Below are positions 1 to 9,321 of a DNA stretch of 64,000 bases, piece by piece. Position 1 is the first letter of the stretch. Each line of letters starts with the position of its first letter. Under the pieces are notes generated by a model. The model did no database searches and was not told the origin of the DNA. It saw nothing but the letters and a program-made list of their open reading frames with translations. A program made the translations under genes and the position numbers. Source of the stretch: Mesorhizobium loti (GTDB lineage: Bacteria; Pseudomonadota; Alphaproteobacteria; Rhizobiales; Rhizobiaceae); contig AP017605.1 in assembly GCA_002356515.1 (NCBI GenBank), positions 3,178,501 to 3,242,500 of the forward strand, in the 5' to 3' direction.

Positions 1-34
1 CGGCCTCGATCGAGACACGGCCATTGCCGTTTGA

Positions 35-646
35 TCAATAGCCGACAGTGAACCGCTGCCTGACATGGGCAGGCTTCTCGATCTCGTCGACCATGACGAT
101 GGCATAGTCCTCGAAGGAGATGCTGCTGCCCTTGTCCGACGCCAGAAGCGTGTCCTTGCCAAGGCGGTATTTGCCGGTGCGCTCACCCGGGACGAACATG
201 GCGGAAGGCGACAGGAAGGTCCAGTCGAGGTCGCCAACGGTCTTCAACGTGTCGAGGAAGTCCGCGCCCTTCTGCGCCTCGGCCTTGTAGATTGCCGGGA
301 ATTCGGGGGTGTCGACCAGCCTTTTGCCGGGGGCGACTTCAAGGCTGCCGGCGCCGCCGACGACGAGGTAGCGCTTCACGCCCGAAGCGCGTACCGCGGC
401 GATCAGCGTATCGGGATCGCTGTCCAGAAAGTGCACGGCACTGATTACCACATCATGACCTCGGATCAGATTGGCGAGACCTTCCTTGTCGAAGACATCG
501 CCCTTCCTGGCCGTCACACCGGGCAGCGCGGCGATTTTTTCAGGGTTGCGGGCAATACCGGTGACCGTGTGGCCACGGTCGGAGAGTTCCTTGAGCAGGC
601 GCGAACCGACTGCGCCTGATGCGCCGATGAGAGCGACTTTTGCCAT
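35..646 (-). CDS. NAD(P)H-binding Rossmann-fold oxidoreductase-like protein
   Basis: A 203-residue atypical short-chain dehydrogenase of the NAD(P)H-binding (NmrA/YwnB-like) group. The N-terminus carries the dinucleotide-binding glycine motif GASGAVGS at residues 8-15. The middle holds a VVGGAGSLEV strand-loop typical of the family. The classical YxxxK pair is not obvious, so catalysis is uncertain and a redox-sensor role is possible. It lies 38 bases downstream of the DsbA-like gene on the same strand, so the two probably form one transcript governed by the divergent LysR regulator. The start is the ATG just before the glycine motif. Confidence 0.85.
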   Translation of the reverse strand: MAKVALIGASGAVGSRLLKELSDRGHTVTGIARNPEKIAALPGVTARKGDVFDKEGLANLIRGHDVVISAVHFLDSDPDTLIAAVRASGVKRYLVVGGAGSLEVAPGKRLVDTPEFPAIYKAEAQKGADFLDTLKTVGDLDWTFLSPSAMFVPGERTGKYRLGKDTLLASDKGSSISFEDYAIVMVDEIEKPAHVRQRFTVGY

Positions 647-684
647 GTCTTTTCCAGTCCTTGTTGGAGATCAGGTGGGGGAGA

Positions 685-1335
685 TCACGCCGCCGCTATA
701 TGGGCGAGGAGATTGTCGAAGCTGCCGAACAGCGCGTTGGAGCCGATCAGCCGGGGGGCATCGTTGCGGACAATTGCAAGGGAAGGAACGCCATTGGCAT
801 GCAGGCGCTGGAACAACGCGCGGCCGAGCCCAACCAGTTCGCGGTAAGCCGCCAGCAATGTCTCGCTCGGCTGCCTCAGCATGACTGCGGCATCCGCCAT
901 GCCGGCGTCGGCGAGCACGGCAGCGACACCTTCGACAGTCACGATGTCGCGGCCATTGACATAGCGCGCACGCTGGATCGCCTTCAGTGCGGTAAGCCGG
1001 CGGCTGGAGTCTTCGAGGCCGGCGGCACTGATGCCGAGGGGCGCCGCATGCGAGTCGAGCAAGGTGCCGCGGATGCCAAGGACGTTGCGCTGATAGGCCT
1101 GTGTGAATGCCTGTCCGGTCAGACGCTCGATACGCTGGTCGTTCGCCCAGGCATGAGTGGCAAAACCTTCATCCATCGGCCGCGCACCGGCACCGGAGAA
1201 CAGGCCGGTCGGCAGCAGCTCGACGCGCACGCCGCTGGCCGACAACCTCTCCAGCATCGGCGTGGCGCCATAGCACCAACCGCAGAGCGGATCGAACAGG
1301 TAAGTTACGTCTGGATTGCTCACGATCGCTGCCAT
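685..1335 (-). CDS. DsbA family thioredoxin-like protein
   Basis: A 216-residue DsbA/FrnE-like thioredoxin-fold protein. A redox-active CGWC motif sits near residues 18-21 in the context LFDPLCGWCYG, and the C-terminal half has the cis-proline loop GVPSLAI. No signal peptide is visible, so it probably acts in the cytoplasm, where relatives are thought to be oxidoreductases or isomerases. The frame stays open far upstream, but the family alignment starts at the ATG chosen here and the upstream part overlaps the divergent LysR gene. It is likely the first gene of a two-gene operon with the NAD(P)H-binding gene. Confidence 0.85.
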   Translation of the reverse strand: MAAIVSNPDVTYLFDPLCGWCYGATPMLERLSASGVRVELLPTGLFSGAGARPMDEGFATHAWANDQRIERLTGQAFTQAYQRNVLGIRGTLLDSHAAPLGISAAGLEDSSRRLTALKAIQRARYVNGRDIVTVEGVAAVLADAGMADAAVMLRQPSETLLAAYRELVGLGRALFQRLHANGVPSLAIVRNDAPRLIGSNALFGSFDNLLAHIAAA

Positions 1336-1433
1336 CCTTGCTGCGGGATACCGGCCGCGGGGCCAGTCGAATGTCTTGGCCCACATGTGGCAGGCGGCAG
1401 TCTTGCGATAAATGCCACTCAATAATACAAACT

Positions 1434-1450
1434 GTCTGATCAGATCAGAC
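1434..1450. promoter_or_regulatory. 17-bp perfect palindrome in LysR/DsbA divergent intergenic region
   Basis: GTCTGATC-A-GATCAGAC is a perfect inverted repeat. It begins 99 bases upstream of the DsbA-like start and ends 14 bases before the LysR TTG start. Location and symmetry fit an operator for the adjacent LysR regulator, which would control both divergent units. This is inference; LysR boxes are usually T-N11-A, and this site has no such gap. Confidence 0.6.
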
Positions 1451-1464
1451 AAAAAGCACTCACC

Positions 1465-2382
1465 TTGGCCGACCTTCTGAACCTCAACCGGCTCGTCTAC
1501 TTCACCACGGTGATGGAAACCGGTTCGTTCACGGCGGCGGCGGACCGGCTCGACGTCGCCAAGGCCGTGGTCAGTCATCAGATCGGCAGGCTCGAAGAGG
1601 AGTTGGGCGCGACGCTGCTGCAGCGCACGACCCGGCGCGTCACGCCGACCGAGGAAGGCCGGCTCTTCTATGACAGGGCTATGATCATCCTGCGCGAGGC
1701 GGAGGCGGCCTATGGCGAAATCTCGCACGGCGCGATTGAGCCAAGCGGAATGCTGAGGCTGACCGCGCCGCTCGACTACGGCACCAGGATAGTGGCGCCG
1801 GTCATGGCGGCATATCTGAAGACTTATCCAAACATGCGGGTCGAGGCGATCTTCGACGATGCGGTGAGCAATCTGGTCGACGAGCAGATCGATCTCGGCA
1901 TCCGCGTCGGCTGGCTCACCGATTCTTCCAACCAGGCGCGGCGCTTGGGCACGATACGGCAGGTCGTGGTGGCGAGCCCGGCTTTCGCCGCAAACCTGCC
2001 GCCCGACGTCACCCCGCGCCAAGCGCGATCACTGGCCTGGGTCGGCAACGCCCAGCTGCGCGGCGTCGGCCAATGGCTGTTTTCCAGGGATGGCGAGACG
2101 GTGCTGACCGAGCTCAATCCCGTCGTCGTCTGCGACAAGAGCCCGGCGGCCTATGCTTGCGTGCTCGCAGGTATCGGCCTGGGTATATTTCCCGACTATG
2201 CGGTCGATGAGGATATCATCGGGGGTCGGCTTGTGCGGATATTCGCCGAGTGGACCTTGCCGATCGGCGGCATCCATGCGGTGTTTCCGCCGGCCCGCTT
2301 CCGGCCCGCCAAGGTGCGTGCCTTCGTTGAATTGCTGGCGGCGGCCGAGAGAAAGCGGGTGCGCGGCGCTGCCAAGGGGTAG
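1465..2382 (+). CDS. LysR family transcriptional regulator
   Basis: A 305-residue LysR-type regulator. The N-terminal winged helix-turn-helix (about residues 8-65) shows the typical FTAAADRLDVAKAVVSHQIGRLEEELG pattern, split here only by the scanning helix, and ends in LLQRTTRRVTPTEEG. The rest is the effector-binding domain, ending in a FPPARFRPAKVRAFVELL helix common in LysR proteins near quinone or redox enzymes. The likely start is a TTG placed directly before the conserved N-terminus; no better ATG exists. It is divergent from the DsbA-like/oxidoreductase pair and probably regulates it and itself through the intergenic palindrome. Confidence 0.92.
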   Translation: MADLLNLNRLVYFTTVMETGSFTAAADRLDVAKAVVSHQIGRLEEELGATLLQRTTRRVTPTEEGRLFYDRAMIILREAEAAYGEISHGAIEPSGMLRLTAPLDYGTRIVAPVMAAYLKTYPNMRVEAIFDDAVSNLVDEQIDLGIRVGWLTDSSNQARRLGTIRQVVVASPAFAANLPPDVTPRQARSLAWVGNAQLRGVGQWLFSRDGETVLTELNPVVVCDKSPAAYACVLAGIGLGIFPDYAVDEDIIGGRLVRIFAEWTLPIGGIHAVFPPARFRPAKVRAFVELLAAAERKRVRGAAKG

Positions 2383-2444
2383 CGCAACATGGGATGCAAA
2401 ATGTCAGCGACAACTTACGCAAAGGCATCGTCACCCTTCCTGCA

Positions 2445-4286
2445 TCATCGCGCTTCACTCGAGCCAAAAACGCGAACGGCCCGCTTGATGCGGGCCGTTT
2501 TATGTTGGTTTTGGGGTAGGCTTTGAGTTTTCTGTCCTGCGGCTTTGGCTTTGCCTGCTTGCGGGCCGCTGATGACAGGTTCGAATCGGCGGCCAGCGTC
2601 AGCAAAAAGCAAAACGGCCCGCTTGAGGCGGGCCGTTGAATGTTGGTTGCGGGGACCCGCAACCCCTTTTGTCATAACATCGCCGGACGTTTGATTTTGG
2701 TCGGGTTTGGCGAGTTCGAGGATGCCGAACAGCTCGCCGCGTAGCTCGGCATGCACCTCGCCGCGCCTGTCGCCGGGCGTGAGCACGATCTCTCCTATTA
2801 ATGAGCGCAGCGCCTCGGCGGCTGAACGTCCATCCTCGTGGTCGGCAAGCGCTTGCGTGAGTTGCTCGATACGCTTCTTATATAGAGTGGCGATGTTGGG
2901 ATGCAGGTCGGGCACGTCAGTGGGCGCCATCGCCAGACGCGCTGTGATCTCTGCCTTCTGTCTCTCCAGGTCTTCCATTCTCGCTTTCATCGAAGGTTGG
3001 TATAGGCCATCCTCGATCGCGGTCATGATGCCAGCGATGGCGCGCTCGATCTTGTCGAGGGCTTTGCGGTCTTGTTCGCCTTGCGCGCGACGCTCCTGGT
3101 TAAGGCGATTGGTTTCCTGGGCATAGGCTCTGATTGCCTCGCCCACGGCATCGGCCGAGACGAGCCTTTCCTTCAGGCCTGCAAGGACGCGCTGTTCGAT
3201 CTTCTCGCGGGCGATGGTACGGCCGTTGTCGCAGATGCCCCGGCGCTGGTGGTTGAGGCAGGCATAGCGGTCTCGTGTAAACAGGCCGTAGCGCCCGCCG
3301 CAGCAACCGCAGGTGAGCAAGCCGGAAAGCAGGGAGACCGGCCGCCTCATCGTGTGTAGCTTCCTCGCCCGAGCCTTGCGCGTGGCGATCGCGACTGCCT
3401 CGAACTGGCCGGCAATAGATTTCTGTCTCTCCTTAACGGCCTGCCACAATTCGTCCTCGACGATCCTGAGATGCGGCACCTCGGTGCGGATCCATTTTAC
3501 TAGCGGATTGGCCCGCGACACGCGCTTGCCGGTGGCGGGATCCTTGACGAAGTGCAGGCGATTCCAGACCAGCACGCCGGTATAGAGCTCATTGTTGATG
3601 ACGCCGGTACCTCGGATGATATGGCCGCGCACGCTGGTATCGCCCCAGTGCCGGCCGAGTGGACCAGGAACGTCCTCCTTGTTGAGGTCGACAGCGATCG
3701 CCTTCGGGCTCTTGCCGGCGGCGAATTCGCGGAAGATGCGGCGCACGATGGTCGCTTCTTCCGGCACGATCTCGCGATCGCCACGGACGGGTTCGCCTTC
3801 AGCATCGAGTTTCTTCACCACCCGGTAGCCGTAGCACAGCCCGCCCCCGGCCTTACCCTTTTCCACCCTCCCTCGCAGGCCACGATGGGTCTTGAGAGCA
3901 AGGTCCTTCAGGAACAGGGCGTTCATCGTGCCCTTAAGGCCGACGTGCAGCTCGCTGACCTCGCCCTCGGCCAAGGTGACAATGGCAACGCCGGCGAATT
4001 TGAGATGCTTGAAGAGGGTAGCGACATCGGCCTGGTCGCGGCTGATGCGATCGAGCGCCTCGGCCAGCACCACCTCGAAGCGGCCGCGCTGGGCATCGCG
4101 TACCAATTGCTGGATGCCCGGCCGCAGCACTGTGCTGGCACCGGAGATCGCCGCATCCTCATAGGTTCCCGCCACGCTCCAACCCTCACGCGCCACTTGC
4201 TCGCGGCATAGCCTCAACTGGTCCTCGATGGAGGCATCCCGCTGGCTATCTGAAGAATAGCGGGCATAGAGTGCGACACGGGTCAT
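2445..4286 (-). CDS. Large serine recombinase (resolvase/recombinase/zinc-ribbon family)
   Basis: A 613-residue site-specific recombinase of the large serine class. The resolvase domain (about residues 1-150) starts with YARYSSDSQ carrying the catalytic serine near residue 11 and continues with LDRISRDQADVATLF. A recombinase domain follows, then a zinc ribbon (CGCCGGRYG...CLNHQRRGICDN, near residues 330-360), then a coiled-coil stretch that is typical of integrases. The last roughly 75 residues are unlike the family: they are read out of two terminator hairpins and a tRNA-3'-end-like palindrome, so the original stop was probably lost when the element integrated. The start overlaps the upstream 91-residue gene by 4 bases, so the two are translated together. 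Confidence 0.9.
   Translation of the reverse strand: MTRVALYARYSSDSQRDASIEDQLRLCREQVAREGWSVAGTYEDAAISGASTVLRPGIQQLVRDAQRGRFEVVLAEALDRISRDQADVATLFKHLKFAGVAIVTLAEGEVSELHVGLKGTMNALFLKDLALKTHRGLRGRVEKGKAGGGLCYGYRVVKKLDAEGEPVRGDREIVPEEATIVRRIFREFAAGKSPKAIAVDLNKEDVPGPLGRHWGDTSVRGHIIRGTGVINNELYTGVLVWNRLHFVKDPATGKRVSRANPLVKWIRTEVPHLRIVEDELWQAVKERQKSIAGQFEAVAIATRKARARKLHTMRRPVSLLSGLLTCGCCGGRYGLFTRDRYACLNHQRRGICDNGRTIAREKIEQRVLAGLKERLVSADAVGEAIRAYAQETNRLNQERRAQGEQDRKALDKIERAIAGIMTAIEDGLYQPSMKARMEDLERQKAEITARLAMAPTDVPDLHPNIATLYKKRIEQLTQALADHEDGRSAAEALRSLIGEIVLTPGDRRGEVHAELRGELFGILELAKPDQNQTSGDVMTKGVAGPRNQHSTARLKRAVLLFADAGRRFEPVISGPQAGKAKAAGQKTQSLPQNQHKTARIKRAVRVFGSSEAR
2475..2501. terminator. Hairpin terminator, copy 1
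   Basis: A 10-bp perfect stem (AACGGCCCGC / GCGGGCCGTT) with loop TTGAT and a short T-tract on the plus strand (TTTTAT). It could end the LysR transcript. On the minus strand it lies inside the last codons of the serine recombinase. A near-identical hairpin occurs 138 bases downstream (2613-2637), followed by similar tRNA-like sequence. Confidence 0.7.
2613..2637. repeat. Hairpin copy 2 (repeat of 2475-2499)
   Basis: Stem AACGGCCCGC / GCGGGCCGTT with loop TTGAG, identical to the 2475 hairpin except for one loop base. Both copies are followed by TGTTGGTT plus a G-rich run. This is the arrangement expected at a tRNA 3' end plus its terminator read from the opposite strand, so the pair looks like duplicated tRNA-downstream DNA left by integration events. 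Confidence 0.6.
2643..2664. repeat. tRNA-3'-end-like palindrome, possible recombinase attachment core
   Basis: GGTTGCGGG-GA-CCCGCAACC is a 9-bp perfect inverted repeat. Bases 2643-2656 (TTGGTTGCGGGGAC) are identical to the 3' end of the tRNA-fMet gene at 60420-60433 in the same orientation. A tRNA 3' terminus next to the end of an integrase gene is a classic attachment-site signature. The role as att core is inferred, and the other end of the element is not visible. Confidence 0.45.
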
Positions 4287-4558
4287 GGCGGCAGATCCTC
4301 TCTCCTGTTCCCAGGGGGTTCATCATCCTGCCCCCTGCCCTCTCCCTCGCGGCGGTCCGGCCGATTGTCGTTGGCCGCAAGCCTCGCCTCGTACGCCTCC
4401 CGCGCCAGCTGCCGGCCGATCAGCCGGGCGATATCCAGAACCACCCGATCCAGCTTGGCCGCCGCCGTGAGTTCGGGGCGCCCCTCAGGGCTGGCGAGGT
4501 CGCCGTTGTCGTTCGCCGGAACCAACGCCTGTGGGCCAGTCCTGGTTTGCTCACCCAT
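4283..4558 (-). CDS. Small protein coupled to the serine recombinase
   Basis: A 91-residue protein whose stop overlaps the recombinase start (ATGA-type overlap). The middle has a helical stretch LDRVVLDIARLIGRQLAREAYE with flanking PANDN and LAANDN segments; the C-terminus is charged and proline-rich. I recognise no catalytic motif. The tight coupling suggests a recombination directionality or accessory function, but this is only inferred. The frame is open further upstream to 4804, but that part reads like low-complexity shadow, so the ATG at 4558 was preferred. Confidence 0.65.
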   Translation of the reverse strand: MGEQTRTGPQALVPANDNGDLASPEGRPELTAAAKLDRVVLDIARLIGRQLAREAYEARLAANDNRPDRREGEGRGQDDEPPGNRREDLPP

Positions 4559-4725
4559 CGCGGTCGCTCTCCCAATGGTGGATCGACCCGCCATCAGAGG
4601 CCACCGGACGGCGAAGAAAAGCACGAAGTTCATGTCGTAGGGCGCCAGCGCGCAATAACTTGCGCCGTGCGGTTTCGTCTCAAGCCTCAAGGTCGAGTTG
4701 CAGGCGCAAGTGGTTATGGGGCGAG

Positions 4726-5340
4726 TCACAAGACCGAATCGCCACAACACTCCGCCTCGCCTTCCTCTTGCAGCGCTGCGACCAGCTTGACCGCGGACTC
4801 CCAATGCTTGGTGACATCGCTCCGCGTCGTTGCCCTGCTCCGGCGACGAGCCGGCAAACTCCCGGCAATCGCCTTCAAGTCACGAAGCACCGAAGCTATG
4901 TGCGGCCACGGGAAGTCGGTAGGGTCTCCGATATCCCGATCAGCACCGACGATCATTTCTAGCTTGGCGATGGCGCCGACAAGCGAAGTAGACACGACCT
5001 CGGGGATAGAGTCCTGAAGCTTCAGAGCTTCGGTCATCGCAAAGACCTCCGCCTCCCTCGCAACCGCATACTCCTGAGGATCGCGGAGAGTACGCGCTTT
5101 TCGGTCTTGAGCTCGCGTAGGAAAATCCGCGGCCAATACCTCGATTCCGGGATTGACCATGATTTGGCTTTCCAGCCGCTGCTGCACGCGGCATAGCAGC
5201 AATGAGGCATATCGAGCTCGTTGCCATTCGCTCCAAAGGCTCAAAGCGGGATCTGTGGCTTGGGACCCCGTCCTCTCGAGCTCATCGCGTTGCCAGCCGG
5301 TGACGAAAGGCAAAGTCGTGGTATTGTCGGAATCAGTCAT
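4726..5340 (-). CDS. Hypothetical protein of the recombinase element
   Basis: A 204-residue, mostly helical protein that I do not recognise. It has a regular amphipathic pattern (for example LWSEWQRARYASLLLCRVQQRLESQI and a central acidic helix) and no membrane segment or signal peptide. It lies upstream of the recombinase gene pair on the same strand and is divergent from a small HTH regulator, which suggests it is cargo or an accessory gene of the same element. The ATG at 5340 is the first in frame. Confidence 0.6.
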   Translation of the reverse strand: MTDSDNTTTLPFVTGWQRDELERTGSQATDPALSLWSEWQRARYASLLLCRVQQRLESQIMVNPGIEVLAADFPTRAQDRKARTLRDPQEYAVAREAEVFAMTEALKLQDSIPEVVSTSLVGAIAKLEMIVGADRDIGDPTDFPWPHIASVLRDLKAIAGSLPARRRSRATTRSDVTKHWESAVKLVAALQEEGEAECCGDSVL

Positions 5341-5543
5341 GGATCCGAGCTCCCAACAGCTTGGCTGTGGTTAAGCTGGGTTGCGTGCAAGCGCACGTCG
5401 CCCGGCCATATTCGCGCGACGGCCGATATCAGCAAGGACCAAGGTCGTTGCAAGCGGCTGAAGCGGCCAGTCTATCGTGCCCTTTTAACGTATCCGAGAT
5501 CACTTTGCAATCATATGATCTGAAAGATATCACCGGAGGCCAG

Positions 5544-5780
5544 ATGCGAGCGGCGCGCGCCTTGGTTCGTTGGAGCGCGAAGGATCTGGCCAAAGCTGCA
5601 AGCGTGGGCGTGGCGACCGTGAGACGTGCCGAGTCCGATGACGGCATTCCGTCGACGACCTTAGCTAATCGAAGAGCGATCCGTAGCGCGCTGGAAGCGG
5701 CAGGCATCGAGTTTATTGCCGAGAATGGCGGTGGCGCAGGCGTAAGGCTTTCCCGTCGTTTAAACAACGGATCGCGCTAG
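5544..5780 (+). CDS. Small XRE-type helix-turn-helix regulator
   Basis: A 78-residue HTH protein. MRAARALVRWSAKDLAKAASVGVATVRRAE matches the lambda-repressor-like HTH, and the C-terminal RSALEAAGIEFI tail is common to small rhizobial XRE regulators. GGAGG lies 4 bases before the ATG, which is rather close; an alternative TTG start further upstream would add about 15 residues. It is divergent from the 204-residue gene and likely regulates that side of the mobile element. Confidence 0.8.
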   Translation: MRAARALVRWSAKDLAKAASVGVATVRRAESDDGIPSTTLANRRAIRSALEAAGIEFIAENGGGAGVRLSRRLNNGSR

Positions 5781-6254
5781 CAGTATGTTTGCCGAACCGT
5801 TGCCGCAAAGCACTTGCTTGGAGTTCGCCGAGCCATCTTGGCGACGCCGCTCGCGCGCGCCGTCGAACGGGCGCCGTAGCGACCGAGCGGCTGCTTCGCG
5901 CCTCATTTCAGTCGTTCAGTCCGCGGGCTGCCTCCCCAGAAGCTGACTTCCGCTCGGCTAGCTAAGAGCACGCGACGGACTGCTGACACGGCGATTTTGT
6001 TGCCGATGAGAGCAGGTGCCAGCCTAGCCTTCGCTCGCTCGCGTTCTCCAAGGCTTCTAGCGTCGAGAACGCAGAAGACAATTCCGACGCGGGCGCGTTA
6101 CCGTTTACGGAGCTGAAATCGCCTTGATTGACGCGGTGTTCCGATCGGCACCGGACCGCGCAGCCTTGCAATGTGGTAGGCCTGCGACGCCTAACGCACA
6201 AATCCGATGCCAACGGAGGGCCATTCGTGTATGTCTGGGATAGAGGACGTTCGC
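5781..6254. other. Intergenic region, no gene seen
   Basis: About 470 bases between the HTH gene and the UvrA2 gene. No ORF has a plausible protein composition, and I see no RNA gene. The last 20 bases hold the UvrA2 ribosome-binding site (GAGGA at 6243-6247). Confidence 0.5.
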
Positions 6255-8801
6255 ATGCGAGACATCAAGGCCTCCGGCTTCGTCCGCGTTCGCGGCGCGC
6301 GCGAGCACAATCTCAAGAACGTCGATGTCGACGTACCGCGCGATGCGTTCGTCGTGTTCACCGGCGTGTCGGGATCGGGAAAATCGTCGCTCGCGTTCTC
6401 CACCCTCTATGCAGAGGCACAGCGCCGCTATCTAGAATCGGTCTCGCCTTATGCGCGCCGCCTGTTCCACCAGATGGAAGTTCCCGAGGTCGATGAGATA
6501 GAGGGCCTGCCTCCGGCGGTGGCACTGCAGCAGCAGCGCGGATCGCCAACCACCCGCTCATCGGTGGGCAGCGTCACCACCCTCTCCAACCTTCTGCGAA
6601 TGCTTTACTCGCGCGCCGGCGACTATCCGCAGGGCCAAGCCCACCTCGACGCCGAATCCTTCTCGCCCAACACTCCCGAGGGCGCCTGCCCACGTTGCCA
6701 CGGCCTTGGCCGGATCCACGAGGTCACCGAGGCGTCGATGGTTCCCGATCCTTCCAAGACGATCCGCGAGCGCGCGGTCGCAGCCTGGCCAACGGCTTGG
6801 GGCGGCCAGAATCTGCGCGACATCCTGATCAGCCTGGGCATCGACGTCGACACGCCGTGGCGGAACTTGCCGAAGAAGGTGCGCAACTGGATCCTTTTCA
6901 CCGAGGAGCAGCCCCAGGTCCCGGTCTATCCCGGGTGGAGCCATGAAGAGATTGAGCGCGCGATCCGGCGCAAGGTCGAGCCGGCTTATGTGGGCACCTT
7001 CTCGAGCGCGAAGCGCCATGTCACTCACAGCTATGCGACGACCCAGAGCGCGATGATGAAGAAGCGCGCCGCGCAATTCATGATCAGCCGTGCCTGCCCG
7101 ATCTGCGGTGGCAAGAGGCTACGCCTGGAAGCCTTATCGGTCCGCTTTGAGGGCCTCGACATCGCCGAAATGAGCCGCCTGCCTCTGGCGCGGTTCTCGA
7201 AGATCTTTGGGTCTTATGCCAAGGCGACAGCCGGTAAGCTCGGGGCGCTGCGCAAGACCCATCCGGAGAAGGCCTTGGTAGTCGAGCGCATCGCCGGCGA
7301 TCTCTGCCGCCGGCTGTCAGTGCTGCTCGACCTCGGTCTCGGCTATTTGACGCTGGAACGCAGCACCCCGACCCTGTCGCCGGGCGAGTTGCAGCGGCTG
7401 CGGCTTGCCACCCAGGTCGTCTCGAACCTGTTTGGGGTCGTCTATGTGATGGACGAGCCGTCTGCTGGGCTCCATCCCGCCGACACCGAGGCTTTGCTAC
7501 GCGCGCTCGACGGCCTAAAGGCTGTCGGCAATTCGCTATTCGTCGTCGAGCATGAAATGGACGTCGTCCGTCGTGCCGACTGGATCGTCGATGTTGGCCC
7601 TGGCGCCGGCGAACATGGCGGCGAGATCCTCTACAGCGGTCCGATCGAAGGCCTGCGCGAGGTCGCCGTTTCGGAAACACGGCGCCATCTGTTCGACGAT
7701 GAGGGCAAAATCCCGCGCCGCGTGCGTGAGCCAACCGGTTGGTTGCGACTGGAGGGGATTTCACGCAACAACTTAAAGCAGGTCGATTGCGCGATCCCGC
7801 TCGGCGTTATGACCACGGTTACCGGAATCTCCGGCTCGGGGAAATCAAGCTTGGTCAGCCAGGCGCTTGTCGAACTAGTCGCTGGTGCGCTCGGCGCGCC
7901 GGTCGCGGCCGACGACGGGGCGGATGTCGAGGCGGTGCTCGATGACCGCCCGGCCAGCGTCACCGAGGGCCGGATCGTAGGCGGCCTCGAAGGGATTAGA
8001 CGGCTGATCGAGGTCGACCAGAAGCCGATCGGCCGCACCCCTCGTTCCAACCTCGCCACTTATACCGGCCTGTTCGATCATGTCCGGACATTGTTCGCGG
8101 CGACTCCCGAAGCCAGGAAACGCCGTTACGATTCCGGCCGCTTCTCCTTCAATGTCGCCAAAGGCCGCTGTCCGCGGTGCGAGGGGGAAGGCTTCGTCAT
8201 GGTCGAATTGCTCTTTCTGCCCAGCGTCTACGCCCCCTGTCCCACGTGCCACGGCACCCGCTACAATCCTAAGACGCTTGAGATCCTGTATCGCGGCAAG
8301 ACTATCGCGGAGGTCCTCGCTCTCACCGTCGAGGGTGCTTGGGAATTCTTCGACGACGCGCCCAACGTGCGCCGGTCGCTCAAGGTGCTTCGCGAGGTAG
8401 GACTCAATTATCTGCGCCTCGGACAGCCCGCGACAGAGTTTTCGGGCGGCGAGGCGCAAAGGGTCAAGCTCGCCACCGAGTTACAACGCGCCCAGCGCGG
8501 CGGCGCGCTCTATGTGCTCGACGAGCCGACTACCGGCCTTCACCCGACCGATGTCGAACGTCTGCTCGTCCAGCTCCACGCTCTGGTCGACGCCGGCAAC
8601 AGCGTGGTCCTCGTCGATCACGACATGAAGGTGGCGGCGGGGAGCGATTGGGTGATCGATATCGGCCCCGGCGCCGGCGACGAGGGCGGGGGGATCGTCG
8701 TCAGCGGCCCGCCGGCAAAAGTCTCCGCCTGCAAAGCCAGCCGCACCGCACCCTATCTCGATCGGGCGCTAGGCGGGGAGGCGGGCCTTACGGCCAAGTG
8801 A
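6255..8801 (+). CDS. UvrA2-type excinuclease ATPase (class II UvrA)
   Basis: An 848-residue tandem ABC ATPase of the UvrA family. Both Walker A motifs are intact ([10 protein letters not shown] and [10 protein letters not shown]), as are two ABC signatures ([18 protein letters not shown]), Walker B regions ([24 protein letters not shown]) and zinc fingers ([22 protein letters not shown]...CPTCHG). The chain runs from the first ATPase part directly into the [14 protein letters not shown] zinc region, so the UvrB-binding domain of canonical UvrA is missing. That is the hallmark of UvrA2 proteins, linked in other bacteria to DNA-damage or drug tolerance. Start chosen by GAGGA 7 bases upstream; an in-frame ATG at 6231 is also possible. 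Confidence 0.92.
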   Translation: MRDIKASGFVRVRGAREHNLKNVDVDVPRDAFVVFTGVSGSGKSSLAFSTLYAEAQRRYLESVSPYARRLFHQMEVPEVDEIEGLPPAVALQQQRGSPTTRSSVGSVTTLSNLLRMLYSRAGDYPQGQAHLDAESFSPNTPEGACPRCHGLGRIHEVTEASMVPDPSKTIRERAVAAWPTAWGGQNLRDILISLGIDVDTPWRNLPKKVRNWILFTEEQPQVPVYPGWSHEEIERAIRRKVEPAYVGTFSSAKRHVTHSYATTQSAMMKKRAAQFMISRACPICGGKRLRLEALSVRFEGLDIAEMSRLPLARFSKIFGSYAKATAGKLGALRKTHPEKALVVERIAGDLCRRLSVLLDLGLGYLTLERSTPTLSPGELQRLRLATQVVSNLFGVVYVMDEPSAGLHPADTEALLRALDGLKAVGNSLFVVEHEMDVVRRADWIVDVGPGAGEHGGEILYSGPIEGLREVAVSETRRHLFDDEGKIPRRVREPTGWLRLEGISRNNLKQVDCAIPLGVMTTVTGISGSGKSSLVSQALVELVAGALGAPVAADDGADVEAVLDDRPASVTEGRIVGGLEGIRRLIEVDQKPIGRTPRSNLATYTGLFDHVRTLFAATPEARKRRYDSGRFSFNVAKGRCPRCEGEGFVMVELLFLPSVYAPCPTCHGTRYNPKTLEILYRGKTIAEVLALTVEGAWEFFDDAPNVRRSLKVLREVGLNYLRLGQPATEFSGGEAQRVKLATELQRAQRGGALYVLDEPTTGLHPTDVERLLVQLHALVDAGNSVVLVDHDMKVAAGSDWVIDIGPGAGDEGGGIVVSGPPAKVSACKASRTAPYLDRALGGEAGLTAK

Positions 8802-9047
8802 TACTCGGCGCCGAAGCGGCTGCGCCTGTAGAAGCGACGGCATGCCCCAGCCCGCATCGACAAGACCGGCTCACATGGCTGTGTTCGCTTGACCAATTGG
8901 GCCGCTTACCCGCGGCGTGCCAGTTACAGTTCGCTACCCATCAACGTCTCTGTTCCGGTAGGAAGATACGGCGACAGGGACGGTTGGGTGGTAGGCGGCA
9001 GAGCCTCGTCCAATACTGCGCGGAGGCTGACTGAAGTCAATACGGTT

Positions 9048-9240
9048 TGCTGGAGCAAGCTTAAAATCGCCTGCGAACAGGTGTCCCCGCTGACATCGTG
9101 AGCATTGGCCCTTGAAACCAGTCAGGATGGGATTCGTGGTTTCGGTACAGTCAGTCATGACCGAAAACGATGCCGCAATCGATAGCGATATTTTCCCATC
9201 TGGGTGGTCATTAGCATATTGGTCCCCGCGTGATTGGCGG
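9048..9240 (-). pseudogene. Truncated DUF983 gene copy
   Basis: A partial, broken duplicate of the DUF983 gene at 10055-10534. The segment encoding ETTNPILTGFKGQCSRCQRGHLFAG is nearly identical to the intact copy, but the N-terminal part is in another frame and ends at a stop, and everything after the first zinc knuckle is unrelated. Similarity at DNA level runs from about 9048 to 9240. The first zinc pair (CSRC) is kept and the membrane part is lost. Confidence 0.8.
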
Positions 9241-9321
9241 GAGGGAAGTCAATGGGCCGGCGGTACGGCGCGGGCTCATGACTGGGGCGGCGTGGGCGCG
9301 TGAGCTAGGGCAGCCAGGACC

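Noticed and set aside
8934..9158. 74-residue protein starting with MTDCTETTNP
   Set aside because: It is the decayed DUF983 copy; after the zinc knuckle the frame is unrelated and the N-terminus is frameshifted.
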